From a virus: a DNA stretch of 31,410 nt. The DNA lies in the IMG/VR virus record IMGVR_UViG_3300042935_000525, positions 1-31,410 of that record; one strand, given 5' to 3'. Positions 1 to 6,021 of the stretch are shown here, piece after piece. Position 1 is the stretch's first letter; each line of letters starts with the position of its first letter. The notes beneath the pieces were generated by a model. That model made no database searches. It was not told where the DNA came from and saw only the letters and a list, made by a program, of their open reading frames with translations. A program made the position numbers and the translations under genes.

Positions 1-1
1 T

Positions 2-34
2 GAGGCTTACGTTATTAAAGCAAAGAATAAATAA
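2..34 (+). CDS. C-terminal tail of an upstream gene (partial)
   Basis: The frame is open from the window edge and reads EAYVIKAKNK before a TAA at 32-34. The lysine-rich end resembles the ends of other genes here, and the next gene starts 16 bases later behind its own promoter. Only ten residues are visible, so no function can be given and it may be chance. Confidence 0.35.
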   Translation, partial: EAYVIKAKNK

Positions 35-38
35 CCTC

Positions 39-44
39 TATACT
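39..44 (+). promoter_or_regulatory. leaderless -10 box TATACT
   Basis: TATACT is followed by exactly six bases (agataa) and then the ATG at 51. No Shine-Dalgarno sequence precedes the ATG. The 19-base block at 37-55 that includes this box is repeated identically at 341-359 in front of the next gene. Confidence 0.65.
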
Positions 45-50
45 AGATAA

Positions 51-338
51 ATGGCTCTCAATCCTGACCAATTTTCGGTGGAATACCCTTACCCACGGCT
101 TAGAGAGTCATATGCACGGCATTGGGCTATTGAACTCGCAACTTCTCCAAGCGAGGATGCTGGGGAGGCTCCTATACATCCCATAGAAGCACTACATAAT
201 GGCAGGTGGTCAGCAGATCAAGTTGTGAAAATGCATTTGATGGACCCTAACAAACCAGCGGCAAAGAAGTTACTGATTGAAAAAGGCTTTAAAACTAGAC
301 ATGATATGAGGAAACAGTATTCCTCATGGTTTAATTAA
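51..338 (+). CDS. tagged small phage protein, function unknown
   Basis: This 95-residue protein has no recognised domain. It begins MALNPDQFSVEY, a variant of the short N-terminal tag shared by many small genes here; the gene at 6021 begins MALSPDQF. The rest is charged and soluble, with no membrane segment, and ends KQYSSWFN. The ATG lies six bases after a TATACT box, so the message should be leaderless and this start is well supported. It is the first clear gene of the effector-like cluster, with its own promoter separate from the ParB-like gene downstream. By position and tag it is probably another effector or cargo protein, but that is inference. Confidence 0.8.
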   Translation: MALNPDQFSVEYPYPRLRESYARHWAIELATSPSEDAGEAPIHPIEALHNGRWSADQVVKMHLMDPNKPAAKKLLIEKGFKTRHDMRKQYSSWFN

Positions 339-342
339 CATC

Positions 343-348
343 TATACT
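343..348 (+). promoter_or_regulatory. leaderless -10 box TATACT
   Basis: TATACT plus six bases (agataa) precedes the ATG at 355. It is a copy of the promoter at 39-44 within a 19-base identical repeat, which suggests that promoter and gene start were duplicated together. Confidence 0.65.
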
Positions 349-354
349 AGATAA

Positions 355-744
355 ATGGCGGCTAACGAACACCTCAACCACGAACAGTTGCGTATGTTCG
401 TACCTGCCAAAGAACTAATGACCTACACCGCAGGGCATACCGAAGGCTCTAACGAGGATTACCTACCTCTGTCTGAGTCTCCTGGTGTTTACCATAAAAT
501 GCTGTCAGAATCTAAAAGTGGGTCTGCTCATGACACATGGGATTCAAAGAAAAAAGGCAAAGACAGTCTTTACGACAGTATTAAAAAAGAGGGTGTAAAG
601 TCCCCAGTTGAATTGCGAGTATTCAAAAGACAGTGGTCTCAACCAGTCGGAGAAACCGTAACTCAGATTAACAATGGAAATCACCGAGTCGTAGCGGCTA
701 ATGACATCAACCCAGACATGGAAGTACCAGTAAGGTATTCTTAG
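355..744 (+). CDS. ParB/sulfiredoxin-like fold protein
   Basis: The protein has 129 residues. Its second half has the layout of the ParB N-terminal/sulfiredoxin fold: a segment SIKKEGVKSPVELRVF (about residues 74-90), then NNGNHRVVAANDINP (about 105-120), matching the family's G-x-H-R-x-x-A nucleotide-binding motif. ParB-like domains bind CTP or ATP and in phages can act as nucleases, kinases or transcription modulators; which applies here is not visible. The N-terminus MAANEHLNHEQLRMFVPAKELM carries the shared tag and is closely matched by the paralogue at 6362 (LNEAQLAMFIPAHKLM). Leaderless start behind TATACT. It is followed three bases later by a GNAT gene, so the two are probably co-transcribed. 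Confidence 0.75.
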   Translation: MAANEHLNHEQLRMFVPAKELMTYTAGHTEGSNEDYLPLSESPGVYHKMLSESKSGSAHDTWDSKKKGKDSLYDSIKKEGVKSPVELRVFKRQWSQPVGETVTQINNGNHRVVAANDINPDMEVPVRYS

Positions 745-747
745 TAG

Positions 748-1065
748 ATGTCAGCACATGAGAGCCTCAGCCACCAGTTCATAGACAAGCGTGGCAAGGA
801 GCACACGATCCGTACGACCCCGTTTGGGGACGTGGAGGCACGCAGTGGTAAGACCACGACTGGTCGCTTAGGCGTCATGTTGAACTTCCAAGAAGGTGGA
901 GAGCGTCCACACATGGTGTTCGGTATCGCCACGAACAAACGGTATCAAAACAGAGGTGTAGCCACCGCAATGTTCAACGCCGCCGAGTCCCACTATGGTC
1001 CAATTGACATTGGTCCGACTTCATCTGATGAAGGTGCAAACTGGAAAAAGAAGATGGGTCAATAG
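748..1065 (+). CDS. GNAT-family N-acetyltransferase-like protein
   Basis: The protein has 105 residues. GNAT enzymes transfer an acetyl group from acetyl-CoA to an amine. Motif A is seen as NKRYQNRGVATAMFNAAE (about residues 63-80), where R-G-V-A is the CoA-pyrophosphate loop. The C-terminal SSDEGANWKKKMG fits the last strand and helix of the fold. It is short for the family (usually 140 or more), so it may be a minimal domain. The N-terminus MSAHESLSHQF is the shared tag, here fused directly to the domain. The start follows the preceding stop by three bases with no ribosome-binding site, suggesting translational coupling. The substrate is unknown; a host protein is a reasonable guess for a phage effector. 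Confidence 0.7.
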   Translation: MSAHESLSHQFIDKRGKEHTIRTTPFGDVEARSGKTTTGRLGVMLNFQEGGERPHMVFGIATNKRYQNRGVATAMFNAAESHYGPIDIGPTSSDEGANWKKKMGQ

Positions 1066-1479
1066 ATGTCAGCCCAAGAACACCTCAGCCCGAAGTTGTT
1101 TCATGGCTCTGCCCATATGTTTACTCCAGGCGACACTGTAAATCCTGTACCAAAAAGCGAATGGCATCACGAAATGTTTGGTTCTTATGCGTATGCTACC
1201 AATAATGATTTGTCTGCTAAATCCTATGCTGGACAAAAGGCTCAAGAACAAGGACAGTTGTTTGCCCCAGTGTATGAAGTAGAGCCAGTAGACCCGACAG
1301 AGCACACTGAGTACCCTGGTAACAATGGAGCCAACGCCAGTCCTAAAGAATTTGCTGAAAGAGGCACATCACATGCTGTTCACAGCAAAAAAGGATTTAA
1401 AGTAGTTAAGCATCATGGTTGGGGTACGAATCCTGACGCTTGGGTTCACCCTGACCAACGACGATGGGACACACCCTAA
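1066..1479 (+). CDS. Arr-like (rifampin-type) ADP-ribosyltransferase
   Basis: The protein has 137 residues, the usual size for Arr. Arr enzymes transfer ADP-ribose from NAD; the founding members inactivate rifampin. The family's landmarks are present in order: LFHGSAHMFTPGDTVNP (His13, equal to the catalytic His), YAYATNNDLSAKSYA (Tyr41 or 43), and VYEVEPVDPTEHTEYPGN (Asp77, in the context of the Arr Asp84 motif and its PGN end). A drug is an unlikely substrate for a phage; host RNA polymerase or another host protein is more plausible, but that is inference. The N-terminus MSAQEHLSPKLF fuses the shared tag into the first strand. It abuts the previous stop and shares TAATG with the next gene. 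Confidence 0.8.
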   Translation: MSAQEHLSPKLFHGSAHMFTPGDTVNPVPKSEWHHEMFGSYAYATNNDLSAKSYAGQKAQEQGQLFAPVYEVEPVDPTEHTEYPGNNGANASPKEFAERGTSHAVHSKKGFKVVKHHGWGTNPDAWVHPDQRRWDTP

Positions 1480-1748
1480 TGCCTCGCCTAGACGGACAGC
1501 AGTTCCGTAAGGTAGGAAACCATAAAATGTACCGTCACGGTACAGGTAACTGGGAGACCACCGACAACTACCACTTCCAGCAAGGCACCCCACCTACTAA
1601 CTTGTGGAACGTGCATGACCTCCGAGATGTGGATGCATGGGAACCAGTGTTTGAAACACAGCACGGTAACCTACAGAGTGCACATGCAGAGTTCAGGCAG
1701 TACCACCCTGAGCGTGAAGCGGGCAAAAAGCCGCTACTGGACTACTAA
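1479..1748 (+). CDS. tagged small phage protein (MPRLDGQQF type)
   Basis: The protein has 89 residues and no recognised domain. I chose the ATG at 1479, which overlaps the previous stop as TAATG, over an in-frame ATG at 1464. This start gives MPRLDGQQF, identical to the first nine residues of the gene at 2128. The sequence is rich in His, Trp and Tyr (for example DNYHFQQGTPPTNLWNVHD) and has no membrane segment. It overlaps the next gene by one base in the same way. The shared first nine residues on two otherwise different proteins suggest a transferable N-terminal module. Confidence 0.7.
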   Translation: MPRLDGQQFRKVGNHKMYRHGTGNWETTDNYHFQQGTPPTNLWNVHDLRDVDAWEPVFETQHGNLQSAHAEFRQYHPEREAGKKPLLDY

Positions 1749-2128
1749 TGGCGGCAAGAGACCACATTGGTGACCAATTCAAGGTAGTCCATCAGAAACT
1801 AGGTGAAGGTGTAGCCGCTAACAGGGGCTGGCATTCTCTAACGCTTCAAGACCCAAAAGAAGGTACAGACCTTGCTCGTGTGTCTTTTGAGCACTACAAC
1901 GACCCACATTCTGAACCATCGTCAAGAATAGACATAGATTACCTAAAGAGCAATGTTGAGGGACAAGGACATGCCCAGCGACTCATGGAGCACATGTACA
2001 ACCGATACCCAAAATCACACATTGACTGGGGTTTGACAATCAACCCAACATCCACACACATTGCTTCAAAGTTTGAAGACAAGTACTATGACAGGACTTC
2101 ATATCAACCAGAAGAGGGTATGGACTAA
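1748..2128 (+). CDS. GNAT-family N-acetyltransferase-like protein
   Basis: The protein has 126 residues. The acetyl-CoA-binding motif A is visible as YLKSNVEGQGHAQRLMEHMY (about residues 64-83), with Q-G-H-A in place of the usual Q/R-x-x-G-x-G/A loop. It is followed by a strand (HIDWGLTINPTS) and an SKFEDKYYDR helix, typical of the C-terminal half of the fold. The N-terminus MAARDHIGDQFKVVH carries the shared tag. This is the second acetyltransferase-like gene of the cluster and is clearly different from the one at 748, so they probably differ in target. One-base overlaps on both sides place it in the same operon. Substrate unknown. Confidence 0.68.
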   Translation: MAARDHIGDQFKVVHQKLGEGVAANRGWHSLTLQDPKEGTDLARVSFEHYNDPHSEPSSRIDIDYLKSNVEGQGHAQRLMEHMYNRYPKSHIDWGLTINPTSTHIASKFEDKYYDRTSYQPEEGMD

Positions 2129-2283
2129 TGCCACGTTTAGACGGACAGCAGTTCAATGACTATGTGTGGATAGACGGTGAGCCTGTCGCCCGACAAGAGA
2201 TCCACAAGGCCGCTGGATTCACCAAGCGTGACCCTGAGTACCTGCTAGAGAAGAATAAGCAAAAACAGGAACGGAAGAAGTAA
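2128..2283 (+). CDS. 51-residue tagged protein (MPRLDGQQF type)
   Basis: This small gene starts at an ATG overlapping the previous stop (TAATG) and ends at a TAA overlapping the next ATG. It begins MPRLDGQQFNDYVWIDGEPV, sharing its first nine residues with the gene at 1479. The 15 bases encoding the end of the tag (gacggacagcagttc) are identical in the two genes. The tail is basic (EKNKQKQERKK). It could be a tag attached to a short adaptor, or a shortened version of a larger protein. The exact tiling between two genes and the shared start make it a credible gene despite its size. Confidence 0.7.
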   Translation: MPRLDGQQFNDYVWIDGEPVARQEIHKAAGFTKRDPEYLLEKNKQKQERKK

Positions 2284-2537
2284 TGGCGGCGCATGAAGCC
2301 ATTAACTGGGACCAACATTACGGTAAAGCATTCCGTATCGCTAAAGCCCCACGTGAGGCAGTGAACGGTCCTGGAGATGATGCATGGTCTATTGTGACTC
2401 CAGAGAACGGTGACTCATGGAACGAGTGGCCTGATGCCTCCCCAGAACACATTGCGTCTGCTAAAAAGAACTGGAGCACCATCCAGTCAGGGATTGCTGA
2501 CTACAAAATGGGTCAAATACGTAGGAGTATGAAGTAA
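2283..2537 (+). CDS. tagged small phage protein (INWDQ type)
   Basis: The protein has 84 residues and no recognised domain. It begins MAAHEAINWDQHYGKAF, nearly the same as the start of the ADP-ribosyltransferase at 3778 (MAAHEGINWDQF). The first 33 bases of the two genes differ only at a few positions. The remainder is Trp-rich (DAWSIV, WNEWPD, KKNWST) and ends with a basic helix. It overlaps the previous stop by one base and is the last gene before the promoter at 2568. Function unknown; the tag groups it with the effector-like set. Confidence 0.72.
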   Translation: MAAHEAINWDQHYGKAFRIAKAPREAVNGPGDDAWSIVTPENGDSWNEWPDASPEHIASAKKNWSTIQSGIADYKMGQIRRSMK

Positions 2538-2567
2538 CCTCTGCATAATTTTTCGGTGACAACCGTC

Positions 2568-2573
2568 TATAAT
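2568..2573 (+). promoter_or_regulatory. leaderless -10 box TATAAT
   Basis: A perfect TATAAT followed by six bases (tgacct) and the ATG at 2580. An inverted repeat CGGT-gaca-ACCG (2554-2565) lies just upstream and could be a small operator. No convincing -35 box is seen. Confidence 0.7.
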
Positions 2574-2579
2574 TGACCT

Positions 2580-2939
2580 ATGCAAGATCCTCGCAGACCA
2601 CTTCCGCCTCGTGCTAAAGAGCGTGTAACTAACTACACCTCGTTAAGAGGCGACTCAGAGCCTCGTAAGCCTATGGGTAGATATACAGACGACGTAGAGC
2701 AGGAAGAATACGGAGACATCTCAATGGGTCCCCGTAATATGGGTCGTATTCGCCCTAATCAGGCTGAATGGGGCGACTATATCCAAGAGGCACAGACCGA
2801 TTACCTGTCTGGTATTGCTTCGGGAGAGATTGAACTACCGAAAGTGAAGACCAAAGACGCTAGAAAAGCAGGATTTTCTGGTTTAGGGAACGTTTCTGGC
2901 GAAAGAAGGGCACATATGTCGGAGCAGTTCGGAGAATAA
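2580..2939 (+). CDS. phage protein of unknown function with C-terminal MSEQF
   Basis: The protein has 119 residues, is rich in Arg and Pro and probably partly disordered (MQDPRRPLPPRAKERV). No domain is recognised. It ends ERRAHMSEQFGE. MSEQF resembles the LSxxQF tag found at the N-terminus of neighbouring genes, but here it is C-terminal. Leaderless start behind a consensus TATAAT box. The stop lies two bases before the next ATG, where GGAGAATAACG provides a weak ribosome-binding site, so the two genes probably form an operon. Confidence 0.75.
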   Translation: MQDPRRPLPPRAKERVTNYTSLRGDSEPRKPMGRYTDDVEQEEYGDISMGPRNMGRIRPNQAEWGDYIQEAQTDYLSGIASGEIELPKVKTKDARKAGFSGLGNVSGERRAHMSEQFGE

Positions 2940-2941
2940 CG

Positions 2942-3778
2942 ATGGCTAAGTACTATTCTGACAAAAATCCTTATGACGGAAACGAACGTTATGAGGAAGT
3001 TCACGCAATTAGTGACCGTCCTAACGCTAGAGGTATGTACCCACGTGCACAAATGACTGTTAGACATTCAAAAGCCCGTGAGCATGCGAATTTCAAGCAA
3101 CTAGAAGACAACACCGACCTCACCCGAAGCCGAGCACATCAACAAGTCTATGACGAAACAGGCTATGACAGGGGAGAAGTCACAAGGGAACTAGGTGACT
3201 CTTACCATATGGCAGTATCCGCCGCCCGCCAACTTAACGAATATCGTGATAATTCTACTGATCCCACAGCACAAGAATTTGCAAAGCATTACCGCCGTTA
3301 CGCTGGGATAAATTATGCACAAAACATCAGAGATATTAAAAGAGGAACATCCCAATTCTTTACACCTCAACCTGCAACCACAGAAATACGTGGGGCTTTT
3401 GCTCATACATCCATGAAAGCCCATATCCCTGTTATGGGAGCGTACTTTCATCAGAAGTATGGTGAACTCACAGCATCTGAAGACCTGTCAGAACATAGTT
3501 CACGCATGACTGAACATGCCGAAAAACTAGGACTTCCTGTAAAGCGCAGTGAAGATAACCCAGATCTAGACGTTACAAACTCTTACGACTTTAATAATAG
3601 CGATATGGTTGCTTCTGCTACACCGTTTAGTACATCTAGTACTACACGAATCCCTGACGAGACCATGAAATCCGCAAAGCAACACTACAAAGCACTCCGT
3701 GGTATTGGTAAGAGCACCCCTAAGCCGTTGAGTACTCAATTTACCCAGCCTCAACTCCCAGGAATGGAGGACAAGTAA
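2942..3778 (+). CDS. phage protein of unknown function (278 aa)
   Basis: This is a soluble, charged protein with no recognised domain and no membrane segment. The middle (about residues 70-130) is helical, for example GEVTRELGDSYHMAVSAARQL and AQEFAKHYRRYAGINYAQNIR. The C-terminal third is Ser/Thr-rich and probably flexible. It ends FTQPQLPGMEDK; a short Q-x-x-LP stretch also occurs at both ends of the protein at 7925. The gene overlaps the ADP-ribosyltransferase gene by one base (TAATG), which suggests coupled translation and perhaps a shared role. No homologue is recognised from sequence alone. Confidence 0.78.
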   Translation: MAKYYSDKNPYDGNERYEEVHAISDRPNARGMYPRAQMTVRHSKAREHANFKQLEDNTDLTRSRAHQQVYDETGYDRGEVTRELGDSYHMAVSAARQLNEYRDNSTDPTAQEFAKHYRRYAGINYAQNIRDIKRGTSQFFTPQPATTEIRGAFAHTSMKAHIPVMGAYFHQKYGELTASEDLSEHSSRMTEHAEKLGLPVKRSEDNPDLDVTNSYDFNNSDMVASATPFSTSSTTRIPDETMKSAKQHYKALRGIGKSTPKPLSTQFTQPQLPGMEDK

Positions 3779-4296
3779 TGGCGGCGCACGAAGGTATTAA
3801 CTGGGATCAGTTTGATGAAAGTTACGAAAAGGGTCATGCTCCATACCTGCAAGGTACTGATGCAGAGGCTGACATGGAGCAGTGGTCACATGGAACCACT
3901 AAATGGCCTAAAACGTATCTACGAGAAGTAAGAGATAGGCGTAGTGAGCCATATCAAAACATGCAACAACATTTAAGGGATGAAGTCAACCTCCCCGATC
4001 AGGTGCAGGTAACCCACAGAGGCAGTGTCCCTAAGGGCGCTAAAGTAAAAAGTGGATCTATAAACCCTAGTTGGACGGGAAGTAACCCAGATAGTGAACT
4101 TGGGATACATCACTACGGGCAAGACAACAAACTACACATTTACCTAGTTCCCCGTGAACACATTATCGGTGTAGGTCATCCAGGTGAAGACGAAGTATTC
4201 TTTGACCAGGGAAGCCCAAAGAAGAAAGCACCTGCTCCAGGTCTTGGTCAAAAGGGAAGAGCCAAAGCAAGAAACAACTTAAAGCGTCTTAAGTAG
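3778..4296 (+). CDS. R-S-ExE-type ADP-ribosyltransferase-like effector
   Basis: The protein has 172 residues. The catalytic signature of the arginine-type (C3/iota/mono-ART) class can be read in order: VQVTHRGSVPKG (Arg81), SGSINPSWTGS (about 92-102, in place of the Ser-Thr-Ser strand), and HPGEDEVFF (Glu137-x-Glu139, the ExE motif followed by the usual EV hydrophobic strand). Such enzymes modify host proteins; T4 Alt, ModA and ModB are phage examples. The spacing between R and ExE is short, so the fold is compact. The N-terminus MAAHEGINWDQF is the clearest copy of the tag. The C-terminus is very basic (KGRAKARNNLKRLK), which could bind nucleic acid or the virion. Activity is inferred, not shown. 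Confidence 0.72.
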   Translation: MAAHEGINWDQFDESYEKGHAPYLQGTDAEADMEQWSHGTTKWPKTYLREVRDRRSEPYQNMQQHLRDEVNLPDQVQVTHRGSVPKGAKVKSGSINPSWTGSNPDSELGIHHYGQDNKLHIYLVPREHIIGVGHPGEDEVFFDQGSPKKKAPAPGLGQKGRAKARNNLKRLK

Positions 4297-4298
4297 GT

Positions 4299-4304
4299 TA
4301 ATCT
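4299..4304 (+). promoter_or_regulatory. leaderless -10 box TAATCT
   Basis: TAATCT, six bases (ctactc), then the ATG at 4311. It begins three bases after the stop of the preceding gene, and no ribosome-binding site is present. Confidence 0.55.
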
Positions 4305-4310
4305 CTACTC

Positions 4311-4952
4311 ATGCTCCCTTTAGAAGCCTTCAAAGACCTCTATAAAGGTAAAACCATCTGGGTCCTAGGTTCTGGTGGCTCATTAGATTTCTTAACACCA
4401 TCCTTCTTTGATGACAAGGTATGCGTCGGAGTAAACTTTGTCGGCAAAACGTTCAATCTATTGAACTACTACACGTTTTCGCATTATCACGGCGATTCGT
4501 TGGAGATGTCAGAATGTTCAAACTACGTGTTTGCGCCTAAGAAACAACACGGTAACGCTGAAGAGTGGGTCGGAGACGTACCCGACAACGTTGTGCTGTT
4601 TGAAACACACACAGGACAGCCTGGAGAGAGTTTTGACCCTTTCGGTAAAGACGACCCAGTAGATGGTCTGATAATCGGCGCATCCAGTATCCACGGCTCT
4701 ATGCACCTAGCCGCTTACATGGGAGCCAAGCACATCGTGCTAGTTGGTGCGGACTGTGGCAAGTTGAACGGTAGAGACCGTTTCGGCGCTTATGTTGAAG
4801 GTGACAACCCTTGGGAACTGTACAACAAGCAATTAATTGTTATGAAGCGATGGTTAGCAGAGAGGTTTGGCTGCACCGTGTACTCGCTGAACCCTTTTGT
4901 CAATTTCAACCTAGAAGGCGTGAACTTCACAGGCACTGCCAACATCAACTAG
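4311..4952 (+). CDS. DUF115/MptE-like Rossmann-fold protein
   Basis: The protein has 213 residues. The N-terminus has KTIWVLGSGGSLDFL (about residues 14-28), the G-x-G-x-S-L start of the DUF115 (MptE-like, motility-accessory-factor-like) fold. Later IHGSMHLAAYMGAKHIVLVGADCG (about 126-149) matches the second conserved block, in which a helix precedes a strand ending in G-x-D. Members are found in flagellin or surface-glycan modification and in many marine and freshwater phages. The reaction in phages is not established; transfer or synthesis of a sugar for surface modification is a reasonable inference. Leaderless start behind TAATCT. It stands alone between the effector operon and a regulatory intergenic region. 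Confidence 0.65.
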   Translation: MLPLEAFKDLYKGKTIWVLGSGGSLDFLTPSFFDDKVCVGVNFVGKTFNLLNYYTFSHYHGDSLEMSECSNYVFAPKKQHGNAEEWVGDVPDNVVLFETHTGQPGESFDPFGKDDPVDGLIIGASSIHGSMHLAAYMGAKHIVLVGADCGKLNGRDRFGAYVEGDNPWELYNKQLIVMKRWLAERFGCTVYSLNPFVNFNLEGVNFTGTANIN

Positions 4953-5033
4953 AAACTTAGTTTAACTGCCAACCAACATGTGTACGAAATATACATATGT
5001 AATTTTTCGCTAAATTGGGTAAACAGAGATCGC

Positions 5034-5063
5034 ACTAAATTTGGTACTAAATTTAGTACTAAC
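5034..5063 (+). promoter_or_regulatory. tandem palindromic operator (ACTAAATTTRGT)2
   Basis: Two 12-base units, ACTAAATTTGGT (5034-5045) and ACTAAATTTAGT (5046-5057), lie head to tail, followed by a partial third unit ACTAA. The second unit is part of a perfect 16-base palindrome GTACTAAATTTAGTAC at 5044-5059. It lies 23 bases upstream of a TTGACA box. This is the form expected of a binding site for a dimeric repressor or activator; the protein is not identified. Confidence 0.55.
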
Positions 5064-5085
5064 CACAAATAAACCACTAAAAGGT

Positions 5086-5113
5086 CTTGACAACTCGTAT
5101 ACATCAGTGATAC
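5086..5113 (+). promoter_or_regulatory. sigma-70-type promoter TTGACA-16-GATACT
   Basis: A consensus -35 TTGACA (5086-5091), 16-base spacer and GATACT (5108-5113). It lies in the 205-base gap between the genes at 4311 and 5158, downstream of the tandem palindrome. Transcription would start near 5120 and give a leader of about 40 bases before the ATG at 5158. It could drive the whole second effector set to 6730. Confidence 0.55.
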
Positions 5114-5145
5114 TTTGGGGGTGAGCGGGTAATTTTGTTTAGTTG

Positions 5146-5151
5146 TACAAT
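5146..5151 (+). promoter_or_regulatory. leaderless -10 box TACAAT
   Basis: TACAAT, six bases (cagtac), then the ATG at 5158. It may act in addition to the promoter at 5086, giving both leadered and leaderless messages. Confidence 0.55.
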
Positions 5152-5157
5152 CAGTAC

Positions 5158-5388
5158 ATGGCAAAACGCAACGTAAATAAGAACAACCCTGATCCAAGTT
5201 CCCCACCGTCTGCTCCGACTAGTATTTCTGCCGACCGTATTGGTGCATCTGACCAACCAAACCCTACAACTCGCCCTATGCGTCAGGCGGCTTTCCTTGG
5301 TGCAGTAGCAGGTGACTGTGGTTGCCCACGCTGTTCTGGTTACCGTGACATCGCACATATGGTCATGAACCCAGGATCAGAATACTAA
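5158..5388 (+). CDS. small Pro-rich protein with CGCPRC motif
   Basis: The protein has 76 residues. The first half is a Pro/Ser/Asn-rich, probably disordered segment (KNNPDPSSPPSAPTS). The second half has a compact Cys motif, AGDCGCPRCSGYRDIAHMV, with three Cys in C-x-C-x-x-C form that could hold a metal ion or be redox active. I chose the ATG at 5158 because it sits exactly six bases after TACAAT; an upstream TTG at 5143 would overlap that box. The function is unknown, though small CxxC phage proteins often bind host machinery. The next gene follows 12 bases later. Confidence 0.65.
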   Translation: MAKRNVNKNNPDPSSPPSAPTSISADRIGASDQPNPTTRPMRQAAFLGAVAGDCGCPRCSGYRDIAHMVMNPGSEY

Positions 5389-5400
5389 ACTAGACAATCA

Positions 5401-6021
5401 ATGTCAGCGCCACTTAATAACTATCTATTTGGCGAGCATTTTAAAAGAATGCATGGAATGAGTGTTGAAGACGCACTATCTGGCAAAGTTGCCAAAATCA
5501 ATGACACTCTATTAACTCCAGAAGAATATGACGATGCATGGTCTGGATCTCGTATCGGAAAAGGTATGCGACCTTTTGCTGAATCTCACGCTGAACTAAC
5601 ACAACCAACAGACGTCAGCGCAACTATCCACCAGTTTCAAAGAGAACGTGGGGAACATCTAGTTGGAAACCCTCATCGTGTTGCCGCTGGGTTGCGTGAC
5701 CTCACACAGGCTGTGCGTGGTGCTAGTCGTGAAAACGAATCCACTCTGTATCGTGGAGCACGGCGGGCACCTTCACTAGATGTTGGTGAGTCTAAAGACA
5801 AGGCTCTGTCCTTTTCTTCTGATGTGAACGTTGCTCGTTCTTTTGCCGCACCTCGTGGTGGTTCTCGTGGCTCTATCTTTAAAGCCGCTCCAGGTTTAGT
5901 ACGTGGCGTACCCTTGGCTGAGTTAGGCGGTATGCCTAGAACTGTGGGAGAAAAGCGTCGCCCAGAGGCTGAATGGTTGATTGACCCAGCATCGGTTCCT
6001 ACTGAATGGCCTAAAAAGTAA
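5401..6021 (+). CDS. R-S-ExE ADP-ribosyltransferase (ART) effector
   Basis: The protein has 206 residues. The C-terminal half carries a good arginine-type ART signature: STLYRGAR (Arg118), ALSFSSDVNVARSFA (about residues 135-149, the STS strand and helix) and RRPEAEWLIDP (Glu189-x-Glu191, ExE). Order and spacing match ADP-ribosyltransferase exoenzymes and phage Alt-like enzymes. The N-terminal 110 residues are a separate helical region (VEDALSGKVAKIND, VAAGLRDLTQAVRG) that may recognise the target or inhibit the enzyme. The start MSAPLNNYLFGEHFKRMHG is a looser form of the shared tag. A TAAACT box nine bases upstream may give a very short leader. It shares TAATG with the Arr-like gene that follows. 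Confidence 0.82.
   Translation: MSAPLNNYLFGEHFKRMHGMSVEDALSGKVAKINDTLLTPEEYDDAWSGSRIGKGMRPFAESHAELTQPTDVSATIHQFQRERGEHLVGNPHRVAAGLRDLTQAVRGASRENESTLYRGARRAPSLDVGESKDKALSFSSDVNVARSFAAPRGGSRGSIFKAAPGLVRGVPLAELGGMPRTVGEKRRPEAEWLIDPASVPTEWPKK

Noticed and set aside
4992-5001. Short palindrome TACATATGTA flanked by CGAAA and TTTCG, considered as a terminator after the gene at 4311.
   Set aside because: The stem is very AT-rich and its arms are unequal. Only the downstream tandem palindrome is strong enough to report.
4949-5358. Two overlapping reverse-strand frames across the intergenic region 4953-5157.
   Set aside because: They cross the palindromic operator and the forward promoter, are rich in residues typical of noncoding translation (Cys, Trp, Arg), and have no start signal.
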